36,150 nt of DNA from a virus. The DNA lies in IMG/VR virus record IMGVR_UViG_3300010933_000069, positions 1 to 36,150 of that record. One strand, given 5' to 3'. The notes beneath the pieces are model-generated. The model had not been told where the DNA came from, made no database searches, and worked only from the letters and a program-made list of their open reading frames with translations. The position numbers and the translations under genes were made by a program. How positions within the stretch are numbered: position 1 is the stretch's first letter; each line of letters begins with the position of its first letter. Below, one piece after another: positions 14,209 to 21,414 of this stretch.

Positions 14209-14293
14209 TTTGTCTTAACCCCTTGTCATATCGTACCGAAATTGGCACGTCATTCGGTGTACTCTTTTAAGAGTATACCGAATAAGCTGCCAA
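14209..14293 (-). promoter_or_regulatory. Intergenic structured element, copy 6
   Basis: P1: TTGGCA with TGCCAA. P2: ATTCGGTATACTCT with AGAGTACACCGAAT, 14 bp with one A-C mismatch, loop TAAA. P3: GTGCC with GGTAC (one G-U) across AATTTC. Followed by AAGGGGTTAAG with a longer gap (ACAAA) before ATG. It starts just after the TAG stop of the upstream gene. Confidence 0.85.
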
Positions 14294-14588
14294 CTAATTT
14301 GTTTCGTTCGATGCTTCCAAAGCGCGTTCGAGACCAGCGATCAGGATATCGCATGCGTTGGGAGAATCTTCTCCCCAGATCCAATCCTTGAATTGCTCGT
14401 CGTCTAGCCAGTCGTATCCGCATTCTTTAGCGACGCCCACAAGCCTTGTCACCACGCTCTTCTGCCAAGAGCGCCCAATTAATGGAGCTGTTAGGCAAAA
14501 AATCCTCGTTGTAAGCAGCATTAATAGCATCGGTAAAAGCGTTAACCAAAGCAATCCGCTCCGCAGTGGTACATTCCGGTTCGCTCAT
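14294..14588 (-). CDS. Hypothetical protein, frameshifted at a T6 run
   Basis: ATG at 14588 follows AAAGGGGTTAAGAA. The first frame (MSEPECTTAERIALVNAFTD, then AINAAYNEDF) reads into TAA at 14427. The downstream frame carries protein-like sequence (SWQKSVVTRLVGVAKECGYD, WLDDEQFKDWIWGED) and ends with a stop that abuts element copy 6. One T too many in the T6 run at 14497-14502 accounts for the shift; with T5 the product is one 97-residue protein. The slip site reads GAT TTT TTG, the same as in the HNH gene at 3494-3499. Function unknown. Confidence 0.6.
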
Positions 14589-14665
14589 TTCTTAACCCCT
14601 TTCATTTGTATCCAAAATGGATACTCGCAAAAGCGTAACAATACGCTTTTTAGAGTAACCAAATT
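14589..14665 (-). promoter_or_regulatory. Intergenic structured element, copy 7 (first of the array)
   Basis: Inner hairpin AAAAGCGTA with TACGCTTTT, 9 bp perfect, loop TTGT. P3: GTATCCA with TGGATAC, 7 bp across TTT. The P3 left arm can alternatively pair with TGGTTAC upstream (6 of 7 pairs). Then AAATG and the AAAGGGGTTAAGAA box. The upstream boundary adjoins a noncoding gap rather than a stop codon, so this may be the 5' end of the array transcript. Confidence 0.75.
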
Positions 14666-15121
14666 GGGGTCAGGCGCGCAAGCGCCAAACCCCCTAATTA
14701 GTTATTTCAGGGTTAAGGGGTTTTTCTTCTATAATCTGAATCGGGCGACGACACACAAACGGCAGAGCCCCAGTACGTCTGGGCGGGTTTTACTCTCGGT
14801 ACAGGTGCTCGATCCTTACTCAACAGAGGGGCCTCTCGGCTCTACCGCTATTCAGTTTTTCAGTACCCTTATAGCTTCTAGGTATGAGGGAAGTATCGGC
14901 TACTCGGCAATGAAAGTAAAGGGGAAATCGGAATAAATACGAAATATCTGAAAAAGCCCTAAAAGACCGAAAAAGAGGCTGTAAGTACCCGGAATCATTA
15001 GAGTTTTTTAACGGTCGCTTGCAACCTCTCTAAATAGCCTACCCCCCTACCTAGAACTACCTACTCGGCTAGATCGGCCCTTACACGCGATCCTGAGAAG
15101 CCCTATTTCGGCCTGAAAGGC
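14666..15121. other. Hairpin-rich noncoding gap
   Basis: About 455 bases without a convincing gene. GGGGT-CA-GGCGC (14666-14677), loop GCAA, GCGCC-AA-ACCCC (to 14693) forms a strong hairpin readable on either strand. CCCAG/CTGGG surrounds TACGT at 14769-14783. A second CCCC...GGGGTTTTT pairing (14690-14719) could act as a rightward stop and competes with the first hairpin. It separates the helicase cluster from the small-gene array, so it probably holds a leftward promoter, but I see no hexamer pair good enough to name. Confidence 0.45.
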
Positions 15122-15607
15122 TTAAAGCGGCCAATCGGTATGAGTCGCTCTAGGCGTACCAGAATACGTTTTGAGATTAGGTTCATATTCTATTTCGCCA
15201 CTACGCTTTACTTTAGCAACATGATCAAAATGTACGCAAATTTTATATTTTTTTCCTGTATATTGGACAAATGATTCGACTGACTTTACTTCTATTCGTA
15301 ACGGCACTTTATTATCACTATATTCTAACGCAATAAGATCAACGCTACCAACTGGAGCTAAATTACGAAATGCCATATATCCTTTAGCTAGCAAATCTGC
15401 ACAAACAATTAATTCGCTAAGTGCACCTCTACTATTGCGATTAGGTATGTTATCATATTTGCCAAGCATCAGATGCTTGTTATCTTGTGTTTTACGTTTT
15501 TCGTTACAGCATCTAGTTGAACAATATTTATTATTTGGCCCCTTCTCAAGAAAATCATTATTACAGCTATCATTTGCACATCTTCGTATTTCTGCACATC
15601 TTCGCAT
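15122..15607 (-). CDS. PD-(D/E)XK endonuclease with N-terminal zinc finger
   Basis: A 161-residue protein counted from ATG at 15607, which has AGGTGA upstream and lies just after the helicase stop. The N-terminal third has a zinc-finger pattern (CANDSCNNDF, YCSTRCC). The C-terminal part matches the PD-(D/E)XK fold: GALSELIVCADLLAKGYMAF, then VGSVDLIALE (catalytic Asp) and RIEVKSV (Glu-x-Lys). Related enzymes occur as intron-associated or free homing endonucleases. The longer open frame to 15670 overlaps the helicase and is less likely. Confidence 0.75.
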   Translation of the reverse strand: MRRCAEIRRCANDSCNNDFLEKGPNNKYCSTRCCNEKRKTQDNKHLMLGKYDNIPNRNSRGALSELIVCADLLAKGYMAFRNLAPVGSVDLIALEYSDNKVPLRIEVKSVESFVQYTGKKYKICVHFDHVAKVKRSGEIEYEPNLKTYSGTPRATHTDWPL

Positions 15608-15611
15608 AATA

Positions 15612-17219
15612 TCACCTATGTATGATATCTCGCCTTTGGATCGAATCCTGGGGATCGAATAGGACGTCACGGATTTTAGGAAACTTCTCGCTAAAATTGA
15701 CCAAAACTTTTTTAGGTTGTTTCATCCAAGGTGCATATTCGTGAAGTTGGTATACATTTTTCGGAAACGGCATACCGTTAGGCGATCTGAACCATACCCA
15801 GTTATCAGCTTTATGCTTAGCATATCCATCATGATCAAAACAGATCCATTCGCTGAAAGTCGATAGTCCAACCCTATACGTTACCTTCAAAGTATCAGGT
15901 CTACCTGCCTTCTTATGAATTGCGTAACTCACCTGATCTATCTTATACCATTCGGCTATACTAGTTCTAACTACTTCAGTTTCATCAGCGGTCTTTGAGA
16001 TGTTAGCCTTGAATTTGAACTCATGTCCGCAGACATCACAGACTTTCGCTGTGGGGTGAAGCAGCGCTTGGCACTTAGGGCATTCCTTCACAGGAGCAAC
16101 GCCCTTGCCATCACCCTTTTTCTTTTGCTTAACTATGACGTCATTGATTGGGCCAAGACGCATAGTATTTCCAGCGAAGTCTAGGATAAGGCAATGGGTT
16201 TTGTTTGGGTGTGGCCGTAACCCTCTACCAAAAGTTTGGACGTGTATGACTGGTGACTCTGTTGGACGTAACGTCGCTATCAAATCAATATCTGGAACGT
16301 CTAGACCAGTTGTGAGGATGTCAACATTAACCGCCGCTCTATACACACCTTTTTTGAAATCACTGACTGCCTTATCTCTGTCCGCGTCCATTTTTGAATG
16401 AACAACGCAAGCGTTTATGCCGCGCATGAATAAAGCATTAGTTATATGTTCCGCATGTTCTATGTCAATAGCGAAAATCAACCACTTCTTATAATTGTAT
16501 CCAAACTCAATGATTTCTTCGACGGCTACATTAGTTATAGAATCACGATCGAAGCGCTCACTCAATTCATCGAGCGAATAATCCTTAGCTCGCATTTTTA
16601 TGCCAGAAACATCCATTTTCATTACAGTCGCTTTTGTAATTAGTCGAGTCAGATATCCTTCAGCTACAAGTCTGTTAAAAATTTCTGGCGTTGACATGTC
16701 ATACGCTATATGGTTGAACAACCGACCTTCACCTTGATGAATATAGCCATGACCAAGCCTGAAGTGAGTCGCTGTAAATCCGATATATTGTGCATCTAGT
16801 TTTGATAACAATTTCCGATACATCCCATCTTGCTTAATAGTAACAAGATGACACTCATCGACGATGATCACGGAAACATTTTTGAATAACTCTGGTCGCC
16901 TCCATACCGATTGGATACCTGCGACTGTAATTTTCTTGACGGTGCGTGATTTCATTCCTGAACTATACAAACCAATATCAATGAACCGCTCAAAGTATTC
17001 TTCAAGCGCATCATAATCTTGTCTAAGGATCTCTTTGACATGGGATAGAACAAGAACGTTGTCAGCTGGATTTTTTGTTAAATATTGATCAATAAAATCG
17101 CAAATCATCAAAGATTTGCCTGATCCTGTCGGGGCAACAACTATTGGATGGCAATCCTTATCTTCCAAACTCTTCATAAGAGCTTTAGTTGCAGTAATTT
17201 GGTACCAACGGCTCTCCAT
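15612..17219 (-). CDS. SF2 DEAD/DEAH-type helicase with zinc finger
   Basis: A 535-residue helicase. Walker A APTGSGKS at 29-36, motif II DECH at 121-124, motif III TATHFRLG, and the C-terminal helicase lobe with QTFGRGLRP (motif VI) and LDFAGNT. A zinc finger (CPKC, CDVCGHEF) lies near residues 385-405, followed by a unique domain of about 130 residues. It resembles phage UvsW-like/type III restriction-type helicases that remodel forks or D-loops. ATG overlaps the stop of the upstream HNH gene (TAATG). It probably cooperates with the Sak4/DUF669/RecB-like module. Confidence 0.88.
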   Translation of the reverse strand: MESRWYQITATKALMKSLEDKDCHPIVVAPTGSGKSLMICDFIDQYLTKNPADNVLVLSHVKEILRQDYDALEEYFERFIDIGLYSSGMKSRTVKKITVAGIQSVWRRPELFKNVSVIIVDECHLVTIKQDGMYRKLLSKLDAQYIGFTATHFRLGHGYIHQGEGRLFNHIAYDMSTPEIFNRLVAEGYLTRLITKATVMKMDVSGIKMRAKDYSLDELSERFDRDSITNVAVEEIIEFGYNYKKWLIFAIDIEHAEHITNALFMRGINACVVHSKMDADRDKAVSDFKKGVYRAAVNVDILTTGLDVPDIDLIATLRPTESPVIHVQTFGRGLRPHPNKTHCLILDFAGNTMRLGPINDVIVKQKKKGDGKGVAPVKECPKCQALLHPTAKVCDVCGHEFKFKANISKTADETEVVRTSIAEWYKIDQVSYAIHKKAGRPDTLKVTYRVGLSTFSEWICFDHDGYAKHKADNWVWFRSPNGMPFPKNVYQLHEYAPWMKQPKKVLVNFSEKFPKIRDVLFDPQDSIQRRDIIHR

Positions 17220-17656
17220 TATTCATCCAACGCTGGTTTTGGTGAATATCCACTTTGTATTTGTGAAACATAACATTGTGATATCCCAAAATCGTCTGCT
17301 ATTTCACTCTGTGTTCTCCAATCTTGTTTTATTGAATCTAGATCACTAGCACTTAATTTGCTTCTTTGTGATACATGTCTGCCTCTAATAACCTTATCTC
17401 TAATGTTATCAGAGTGAGTTCCAACTTTTAAATGTTTCGGATTCACACATGGTGGAGTATCGCAACTATGCATAACTTCTAAACCAATTGGTATTCCACC
17501 TATGAATAATTCATATGAAAAACGATGGGCATAATAGCGAATGCCATTATATTTGAATCCTCCATAATTTGGTCCAAGTGGAGCACCAATCCAAATCCAA
17601 CATTCACCTATTACAGTAAATCTTTTATTGAATTTATAAAGAAGCTCAATATCCAT
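17219..17656 (-). CDS. HNH homing endonuclease
   Basis: A 145-residue protein with N-terminal CWIWIGAPLGPNYGGFKYNG, the helix AHRFSYELF, the HNH core HSCDTPPCVNPKHLKVG, a DNIRDKVIRGR linker, and a C-terminal helix-turn-helix (RTQSEIADDFGISQCYVSQI). It is fully intact. It is spliced between the 84-residue gene and the helicase with one-base overlaps on both sides (TAATG), which shows that the insertion was fitted to the operon. Confidence 0.88.
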   Translation of the reverse strand: MDIELLYKFNKRFTVIGECWIWIGAPLGPNYGGFKYNGIRYYAHRFSYELFIGGIPIGLEVMHSCDTPPCVNPKHLKVGTHSDNIRDKVIRGRHVSQRSKLSASDLDSIKQDWRTQSEIADDFGISQCYVSQIQSGYSPKPALDE

Positions 17657-17910
17657 TACTTATCCAATAGGCTACGCAGGATGAAATATTCGTTTCGTGT
17701 ATCAAGGCTGCTATTTTTACCAAGAGAGATATAGCACACTACTGATTCAGGCCAAACTTTACCGTCACTGAAATCATTATATGAACCTATCGGTGGATCG
17801 AATATAGCACAGACGTCATATACAAGATCATGATAGAAACTATGTTTGTATCCATCTACAAATTCTCTAAATACTTCTCTTGTTACAAGAGCCCATTTTT
17901 TGTTATCCAT
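17656..17910 (-). CDS. Hypothetical protein (84 aa)
   Basis: Acidic, aromatic-rich small protein (REFVDGYKHSFYHDLVYDVC, PESVVCYISLGKNSS, EYFILRSLLDK). Its start overlaps the upstream nuclease stop and its stop overlaps the HNH start. No family recognised. It belongs to the recombination operon by position. Confidence 0.65.
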   Translation of the reverse strand: MDNKKWALVTREVFREFVDGYKHSFYHDLVYDVCAIFDPPIGSYNDFSDGKVWPESVVCYISLGKNSSLDTRNEYFILRSLLDK

Positions 17911-18737
17911 TATTCAATTCCAATCGGCATATATGAATCACAACCAACTTTCTGTATTTCAATAGGTATGTCAATAGGATTATTCATACTTGGATGCGCG
18001 CATACCCATTTTCCCTCAGGTGCTAGGTCACTATGCTCGCATGTACGACAATTTTTTGCTGCTGATTTCAAGTCGTGACAATTTTCACTGTATTGACAGA
18101 ATTTACACCCGTACCACGATCTTTCAAATATTTTCTTAGGTGGCGTCGATGACATTATGATGTCTTGCTCTTTACGTACCAAATCATCAGCGAATCCAGC
18201 GTCATATCGTATGCGCTCTATGTAATATTCGCTTGTATTTTTATTATAGCCAACATACAAGCAACGCTTTAGACCTGTGCCTTTCATGTATCGCTGACAT
18301 TGCGCGTAATGGTTTGGGAAACACTTTCTTACACCTTCCTTAACTAGCTTTGTGAAATTTCGATCGTTATGAGTTTTGATTTCCAGCAAGTGAGTAGTTT
18401 TGGGAGCGTCTGGAACATTTTCGCACGCTCCATCTGTGAAACCGTGGGCATGATCCATGAATCCCCACAGTTCTTCTTGCCTATTCTTGACAAGGATTCC
18501 AATACGCTCCAAATCCTTGATAATAAAATCTTCAGCACGAGTTCCTGTGTTAAACAGGTTCCTAACCCTAACAGTTATCTTCTCAGGCTCCCCAACCCAG
18601 TGCAAATTGAACCATAGCTTGCGAGCACACTCATCGCCTATGGTACTCATGGCAATTGTATTGCCTCTACGCTGAGGGAATTCAAGTCTATCCAATAATG
18701 TTTTCGTAGCGTTCACAGGTGTAGGCAGTTGTACCAT
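17910..18737 (-). CDS. RecB/Cas4-like PD-(D/E)XK exonuclease
   Basis: A 275-residue nuclease. An early Cys in GDECARKLWF (Cys37), the acidic core GFTDG (Asp102) and LLEIKTHN (Glu119, Lys121), a conserved QCQRYMKGTG helix, and a C-terminal Cys cluster (YGCKFCQYSENC) match Cas4/AddB-type nucleases that hold an iron-sulfur cluster. A further Cys-rich tail (NCRTCEHSDL, CAHPSM, GCDSY) is less common and may be another metal site. It would resect DNA ends for the adjacent Sak4-like recombinase. Preceded by GGTGGTGAA. Confidence 0.82.
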   Translation of the reverse strand: MVQLPTPVNATKTLLDRLEFPQRRGNTIAMSTIGDECARKLWFNLHWVGEPEKITVRVRNLFNTGTRAEDFIIKDLERIGILVKNRQEELWGFMDHAHGFTDGACENVPDAPKTTHLLEIKTHNDRNFTKLVKEGVRKCFPNHYAQCQRYMKGTGLKRCLYVGYNKNTSEYYIERIRYDAGFADDLVRKEQDIIMSSTPPKKIFERSWYGCKFCQYSENCHDLKSAAKNCRTCEHSDLAPEGKWVCAHPSMNNPIDIPIEIQKVGCDSYMPIGIE

Positions 18738-18882
18738 TTCACCACCGAATTATCAGCCCGCAGCCCGGCAACACAACACGGTGATCTGCGGACTGATATT
18801 AAAAATAGTGCGGGACCAGATCTAGCAATCCGTACCCCCAATTACGTATTTCGCAATTGGAACTCTGGCCCCGCACGTTAAC
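18738..18882 (-). repeat. Two tandem long hairpins between recombination genes
   Basis: The first, 18808-18876, pairs GTGCGGGGCCAGA with TCTGGTCCCGCAC (13 bp, one G-U) around an inner CCAATT/AATTGG stem, and reading leftward is followed by TATTTTT, so it may act as a terminator or attenuator. The second, 18752-18797, pairs ATCAGTCCGCAG with CTGCGGGCTGAT (12 bp, one G-U). They separate the DUF669-like gene from the nuclease gene, so they probably lower or process the downstream message. Confidence 0.75.
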
Positions 18883-19704
18883 TCATCGCAACCAGGGCGG
18901 CTTCTCGTCAGGAACGGACGGACCCGTACCTGGCGCAGCATCAGGAACCACAGCAGGAACTGGAGCAGCTTCAGGAATATGTGGAGCTGCCGCTGCAGCT
19001 TCAGCAGCAACGATCGCAGCCGGATCAGGTGTTGCTGGAGCCGCGATAGGTACTCCAGGAGCCGGAACTCCAAGATCAGCCGCAGGAACCGGATGCGCAG
19101 GAACTGCTACTGGAACAGCCGGAACCGGAACTGCTGGAGAGGGCGCGGGAACCGCAGGAACGGCAGCGGGCACTGCTACCGGTGCTGCGGCTGGGGGTGT
19201 GTTCCCCCATGCGGGCGCTTCAACTGCTGCAGCTACAGGCACTGCAGGCGTTAGAGCTGCCGCTGCAGGGAGAACTGCCGCTCCCGCTCCAGGTGTACCG
19301 TATGGCTCATAATTTTTGACTTCATTTCCTTCAGGATATTGCGATGTAGCCGGAGTTACCGATACCCTGATGATACATGCTCTCGCATGTAGCACGTCTG
19401 AGTTACTAACGGGTCCAGGGATTCCAATAGCATCACAAATACTCTTGAGATGCTTGTTCGCAATTTCCACAGTCGCAGTTGAGTTATTGATCAGGTTCAA
19501 TCTTGACCAAAGCTTGCGACCGACATGGTCTCCAGTCAATACTTGCCAAACCAATTCAAGAAAGTAACCAGTTTTCTCTTTAGTTTCTACCATTCTTGAT
19601 GAAACGATATGGGCGACATATTCGCCTGCGGGGATTGCGCTGAAATCAGCTATTCCTTCTTGACCTGGTGCTCCTGGGTTGAATGCTGAGGGTAGTTGTG
19701 CCAT
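18883..19704 (-). CDS. DUF669 ssDNA-binding-like protein with Ala/Pro-rich linker
   Basis: A 273-residue protein. The N-terminal 140 residues match the DUF669 type (AIPAGEYVAHIVSSRMVETK, GYFLELVWQVLTGDHVGRKL, WSRLNLINNS), which normally accompanies Sak4-like recombinases and is thought to act as a single-strand binding protein. Residues about 140-260 are an almost pure Ala/Pro/Val linker, and the protein ends with a short acidic/hydrophobic tip (DEKPPWLR) similar in style to SSB tails. The linker is unusually long for the family. Translation is coupled to the recombinase by TAATG. It is followed by two large hairpins. Confidence 0.78.
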   Translation of the reverse strand: MAQLPSAFNPGAPGQEGIADFSAIPAGEYVAHIVSSRMVETKEKTGYFLELVWQVLTGDHVGRKLWSRLNLINNSTATVEIANKHLKSICDAIGIPGPVSNSDVLHARACIIRVSVTPATSQYPEGNEVKNYEPYGTPGAGAAVLPAAAALTPAVPVAAAVEAPAWGNTPPAAAPVAVPAAVPAVPAPSPAVPVPAVPVAVPAHPVPAADLGVPAPGVPIAAPATPDPAAIVAAEAAAAAPHIPEAAPVPAVVPDAAPGTGPSVPDEKPPWLR

Positions 19705-20465
19705 TATACTTCTCCTGTGCTTGGTGAAATTTCAGATTGTGCTACTTCGGGAGCCGACGCTGGTATCACTATTGGCAGGCCCTGAATTTTTCTAGCAATG
19801 TGTTCCAAGCTAGCTGGCTCAAACATATCCAGCATGCCAGACCTATCCTTACAATCGTACGCAACGTCCCTGTCAGTTTGCAATACTCTCACAAATCTTC
19901 CTGGGTTTTGAGGATCAGGCTCAACCCTCAATGCGAATATCTCATCGAACATGTAAGGCACTTGGTTAGTGAGAATCTTACCAGGGAACATTGGAACATA
20001 ACTGGTAATTCCAGTATTCTCATCCTTGACACGGGTCATTTTAGCAGTCATAAGCATGTTATAGTGCGGCATATCTCTTAGCAAACGAAACATTTCCATC
20101 ATCTCGTCAGCCATGTCTCCATAAGCAGCACGTCCATCTTTTGAACTGCCTTTCTTTTGAGTGAGCAAGACTTCTGCGATTTCAGATCCTGAATCAATAG
20201 AAACCCAGTCAGCCATTTTACTAGACATCAGCCAATTATACGCTTCACCCAAATCCCTTAGCGTTTTTATTTGGATAATGCGCATATTAGCTTTGATTTC
20301 TTGCGCGATGTTCTTCAAAGATAGCAAACCTGATTCAGCGCTAAGCACAATCATAGTTCCGCCAGTCGTTGATGTTAATACCGTCTTGCCTGCGCCCGCG
20401 AAACTATACACGCACAGTTTTACTCCACTTACTTCGATTGCTTCATCTACAGTTTCAATTTTCAT
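19704..20465 (-). CDS. Sak4-like RecA-fold recombinase/AAA ATPase
   Basis: A 253-residue ATPase with Walker A SFAGAGKT (21-28), an early strand LCVYSF, Walker B-like WVSIDSGSE (Asp91) and a C-terminal region with PYMFDEIFALRVEPD. This is the phage Sak4/AAA_24 type of single-strand annealing or RecA-like recombinase. It forms a module with the downstream DUF669 protein and nuclease. AAAGGGGTTGATAG precedes ATG at 20465, the same ribosome-binding box as the small-gene array. Confidence 0.82.
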   Translation of the reverse strand: MKIETVDEAIEVSGVKLCVYSFAGAGKTVLTSTTGGTMIVLSAESGLLSLKNIAQEIKANMRIIQIKTLRDLGEAYNWLMSSKMADWVSIDSGSEIAEVLLTQKKGSSKDGRAAYGDMADEMMEMFRLLRDMPHYNMLMTAKMTRVKDENTGITSYVPMFPGKILTNQVPYMFDEIFALRVEPDPQNPGRFVRVLQTDRDVAYDCKDRSGMLDMFEPASLEHIARKIQGLPIVIPASAPEVAQSEISPSTGEV

Positions 20466-20640
20466 CTATCAACCCCTTTAACAACGCTTTTCCATGGCAA
20501 TATCTAAGCATGCTATGGGCACCATCAATTTTGCACTCATAATCTCCAGGTGGAAGTCCAAAGATGCGATAGTACCATCTTTTGAATTGATTTCTGATAG
20601 TGAACGCCAGAAACGAATTTCTAGACAGTCTAGCTTTCAA
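20455..20640 (-). CDS. 61-residue basic protein, TTG start
   Basis: The TTG at 20640 has GGAGGT eight bases upstream, inside the end of the preceding gene, and overlaps its stop; no ATG suits the frame. The product has a basic N-terminal helix (KARLSRNSFLAFTIRNQFKR) and a YRIFGLPPGDYECKIDGAHS region. It ends inside the recombinase start. No family recognised. Its coupling suggests work with the Sak4-like protein. Confidence 0.6.
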   Translation of the reverse strand: MKARLSRNSFLAFTIRNQFKRWYYRIFGLPPGDYECKIDGAHSMLRYCHGKALLKGLIDEN

Positions 20641-21022
20641 TTTTCTTGACCTCCAACTTTGGCATGCCAGGTTTTTCAGTAATAGCACGCCAGACGGGTG
20701 AATCGCTAGGTCTACTATTGAGCATAGAATTAACAATAGAGATTTTTTTTACAAAGCATTCTCTATCTTGAACTGAAAGAATATTTGCCGTTATCATCAG
20801 TTCCACTTTATCTTCATCAACAGCATAGCTAGTTACGCTAGTTGCTTTAGCGTTAATAGCTACACCTTCACCCTCAAATCGCTGAGTTTCTGTGAACTTT
20901 CCAGTCCTGCCAGCGAACATATCTTCACAGATTTCTCTACGCAGATTTGTTTCAAGCGCTTTCCAATGTTTGAGGTTAGCTGACGCTATCCCCCACTCTT
21001 TGATCTTTTCATAGTCTATCAT
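20630..21022 (-). CDS. Hypothetical protein of the recombination module (130 aa)
   Basis: N-terminal helix (IDYEKIKEWGIASANLKHWK, ALETNLRREICEDM) followed by beta-rich part (GEGVAINAKATSVTSYAVDE, KVELMITANI). This order resembles small phage proteins found next to Sak4 and DUF669 genes, often of unknown function. ATGA overlap with the upstream gene and GGAGGT for the downstream TTG gene within its 3' end. No catalytic motif seen. Confidence 0.6.
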   Translation of the reverse strand: MIDYEKIKEWGIASANLKHWKALETNLRREICEDMFAGRTGKFTETQRFEGEGVAINAKATSVTSYAVDEDKVELMITANILSVQDRECFVKKISIVNSMLNSRPSDSPVWRAITEKPGMPKLEVKKIES

Positions 21023-21414
21023 GAGGGGCCCAGATCATCAGCCATAACGATAATCGTTGCTGCAATTTCATTCGTCTTAAGTGGTCCTAATTCATCGTCA
21101 TCAGCAATATCATCAAGCCCTTTGATTAACATTTGTGCCTTTATCTTAAGTTCCATAAAAGCATCAGGAGATTGCAAATGTCCACTCCATTTTGTACTTG
21201 CTAACCAATGTGCCGTTATTGCTAATTTATCTTCTGATGATGCAAGCTTCCATTCGCCAAGTGTGGAATCTTGAAGACTTCTGTTCTTACTAGCTTTTTC
21301 GACCCACTCCATATTTTGAATATCTTGCCGTGCTTCAAGTAGACCAGCAACATCAGGCTCGCAAGCAATGCAAGTTATTCCAACAACCAAACAGATTACC
21401 CAATCCATCCTCAT
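21019..21414 (-). CDS. Predicted lipoprotein or exported protein
   Basis: Residues 3-17 (MDWVICLVVGITCIAC) are a hydrophobic leader ending in CIAC, a possible lipidation Cys with a non-ideal lipobox. The mature part is acidic and helical (LLEARQDIQNMEWVEKASKN, KAQMLIKGLDDIADDDELG). A short periplasm-facing lipoprotein is the likely topology. No family recognised. Overlaps neighbours by ATGA at both ends. Confidence 0.6.
   Translation of the reverse strand: MRMDWVICLVVGITCIACEPDVAGLLEARQDIQNMEWVEKASKNRSLQDSTLGEWKLASSEDKLAITAHWLASTKWSGHLQSPDAFMELKIKAQMLIKGLDDIADDDELGPLKTNEIAATIIVMADDLGPS

Noticed and set aside
13570-14391. 273-residue rightward frame
   Set aside because: Antisense to the 215-residue gene and its neighbours, with low-quality sequence and no ribosome-binding site.
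3494-14502. -1 programmed frameshifting at U UUU UUG
   Set aside because: A -1 shift gives immediate stops (GGA AGA AAG TAA and GCC TAA); only a +1 shift or a T deletion restores the frames.
10555-14665. Integron attC-like sites, because genes alternate with palindromes
   Set aside because: No integrase is present, no conserved attC core (RYYYAAC/GTTRRRY) is seen, and the arms covary with the ribosome-binding box, which suits an RNA function better.
10555-14665. CRISPR array
   Set aside because: Repeats are not identical direct repeats and they are separated by genes of different length; no cas genes other than a Cas4-like nuclease of recombination type.
18857-19312. 151-residue rightward frame rich in Gly, Ala and Thr
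   Set aside because: It is the reverse complement of the Ala/Pro-rich linker of the DUF669 gene, with composition explained by codons such as GCA/CCA.
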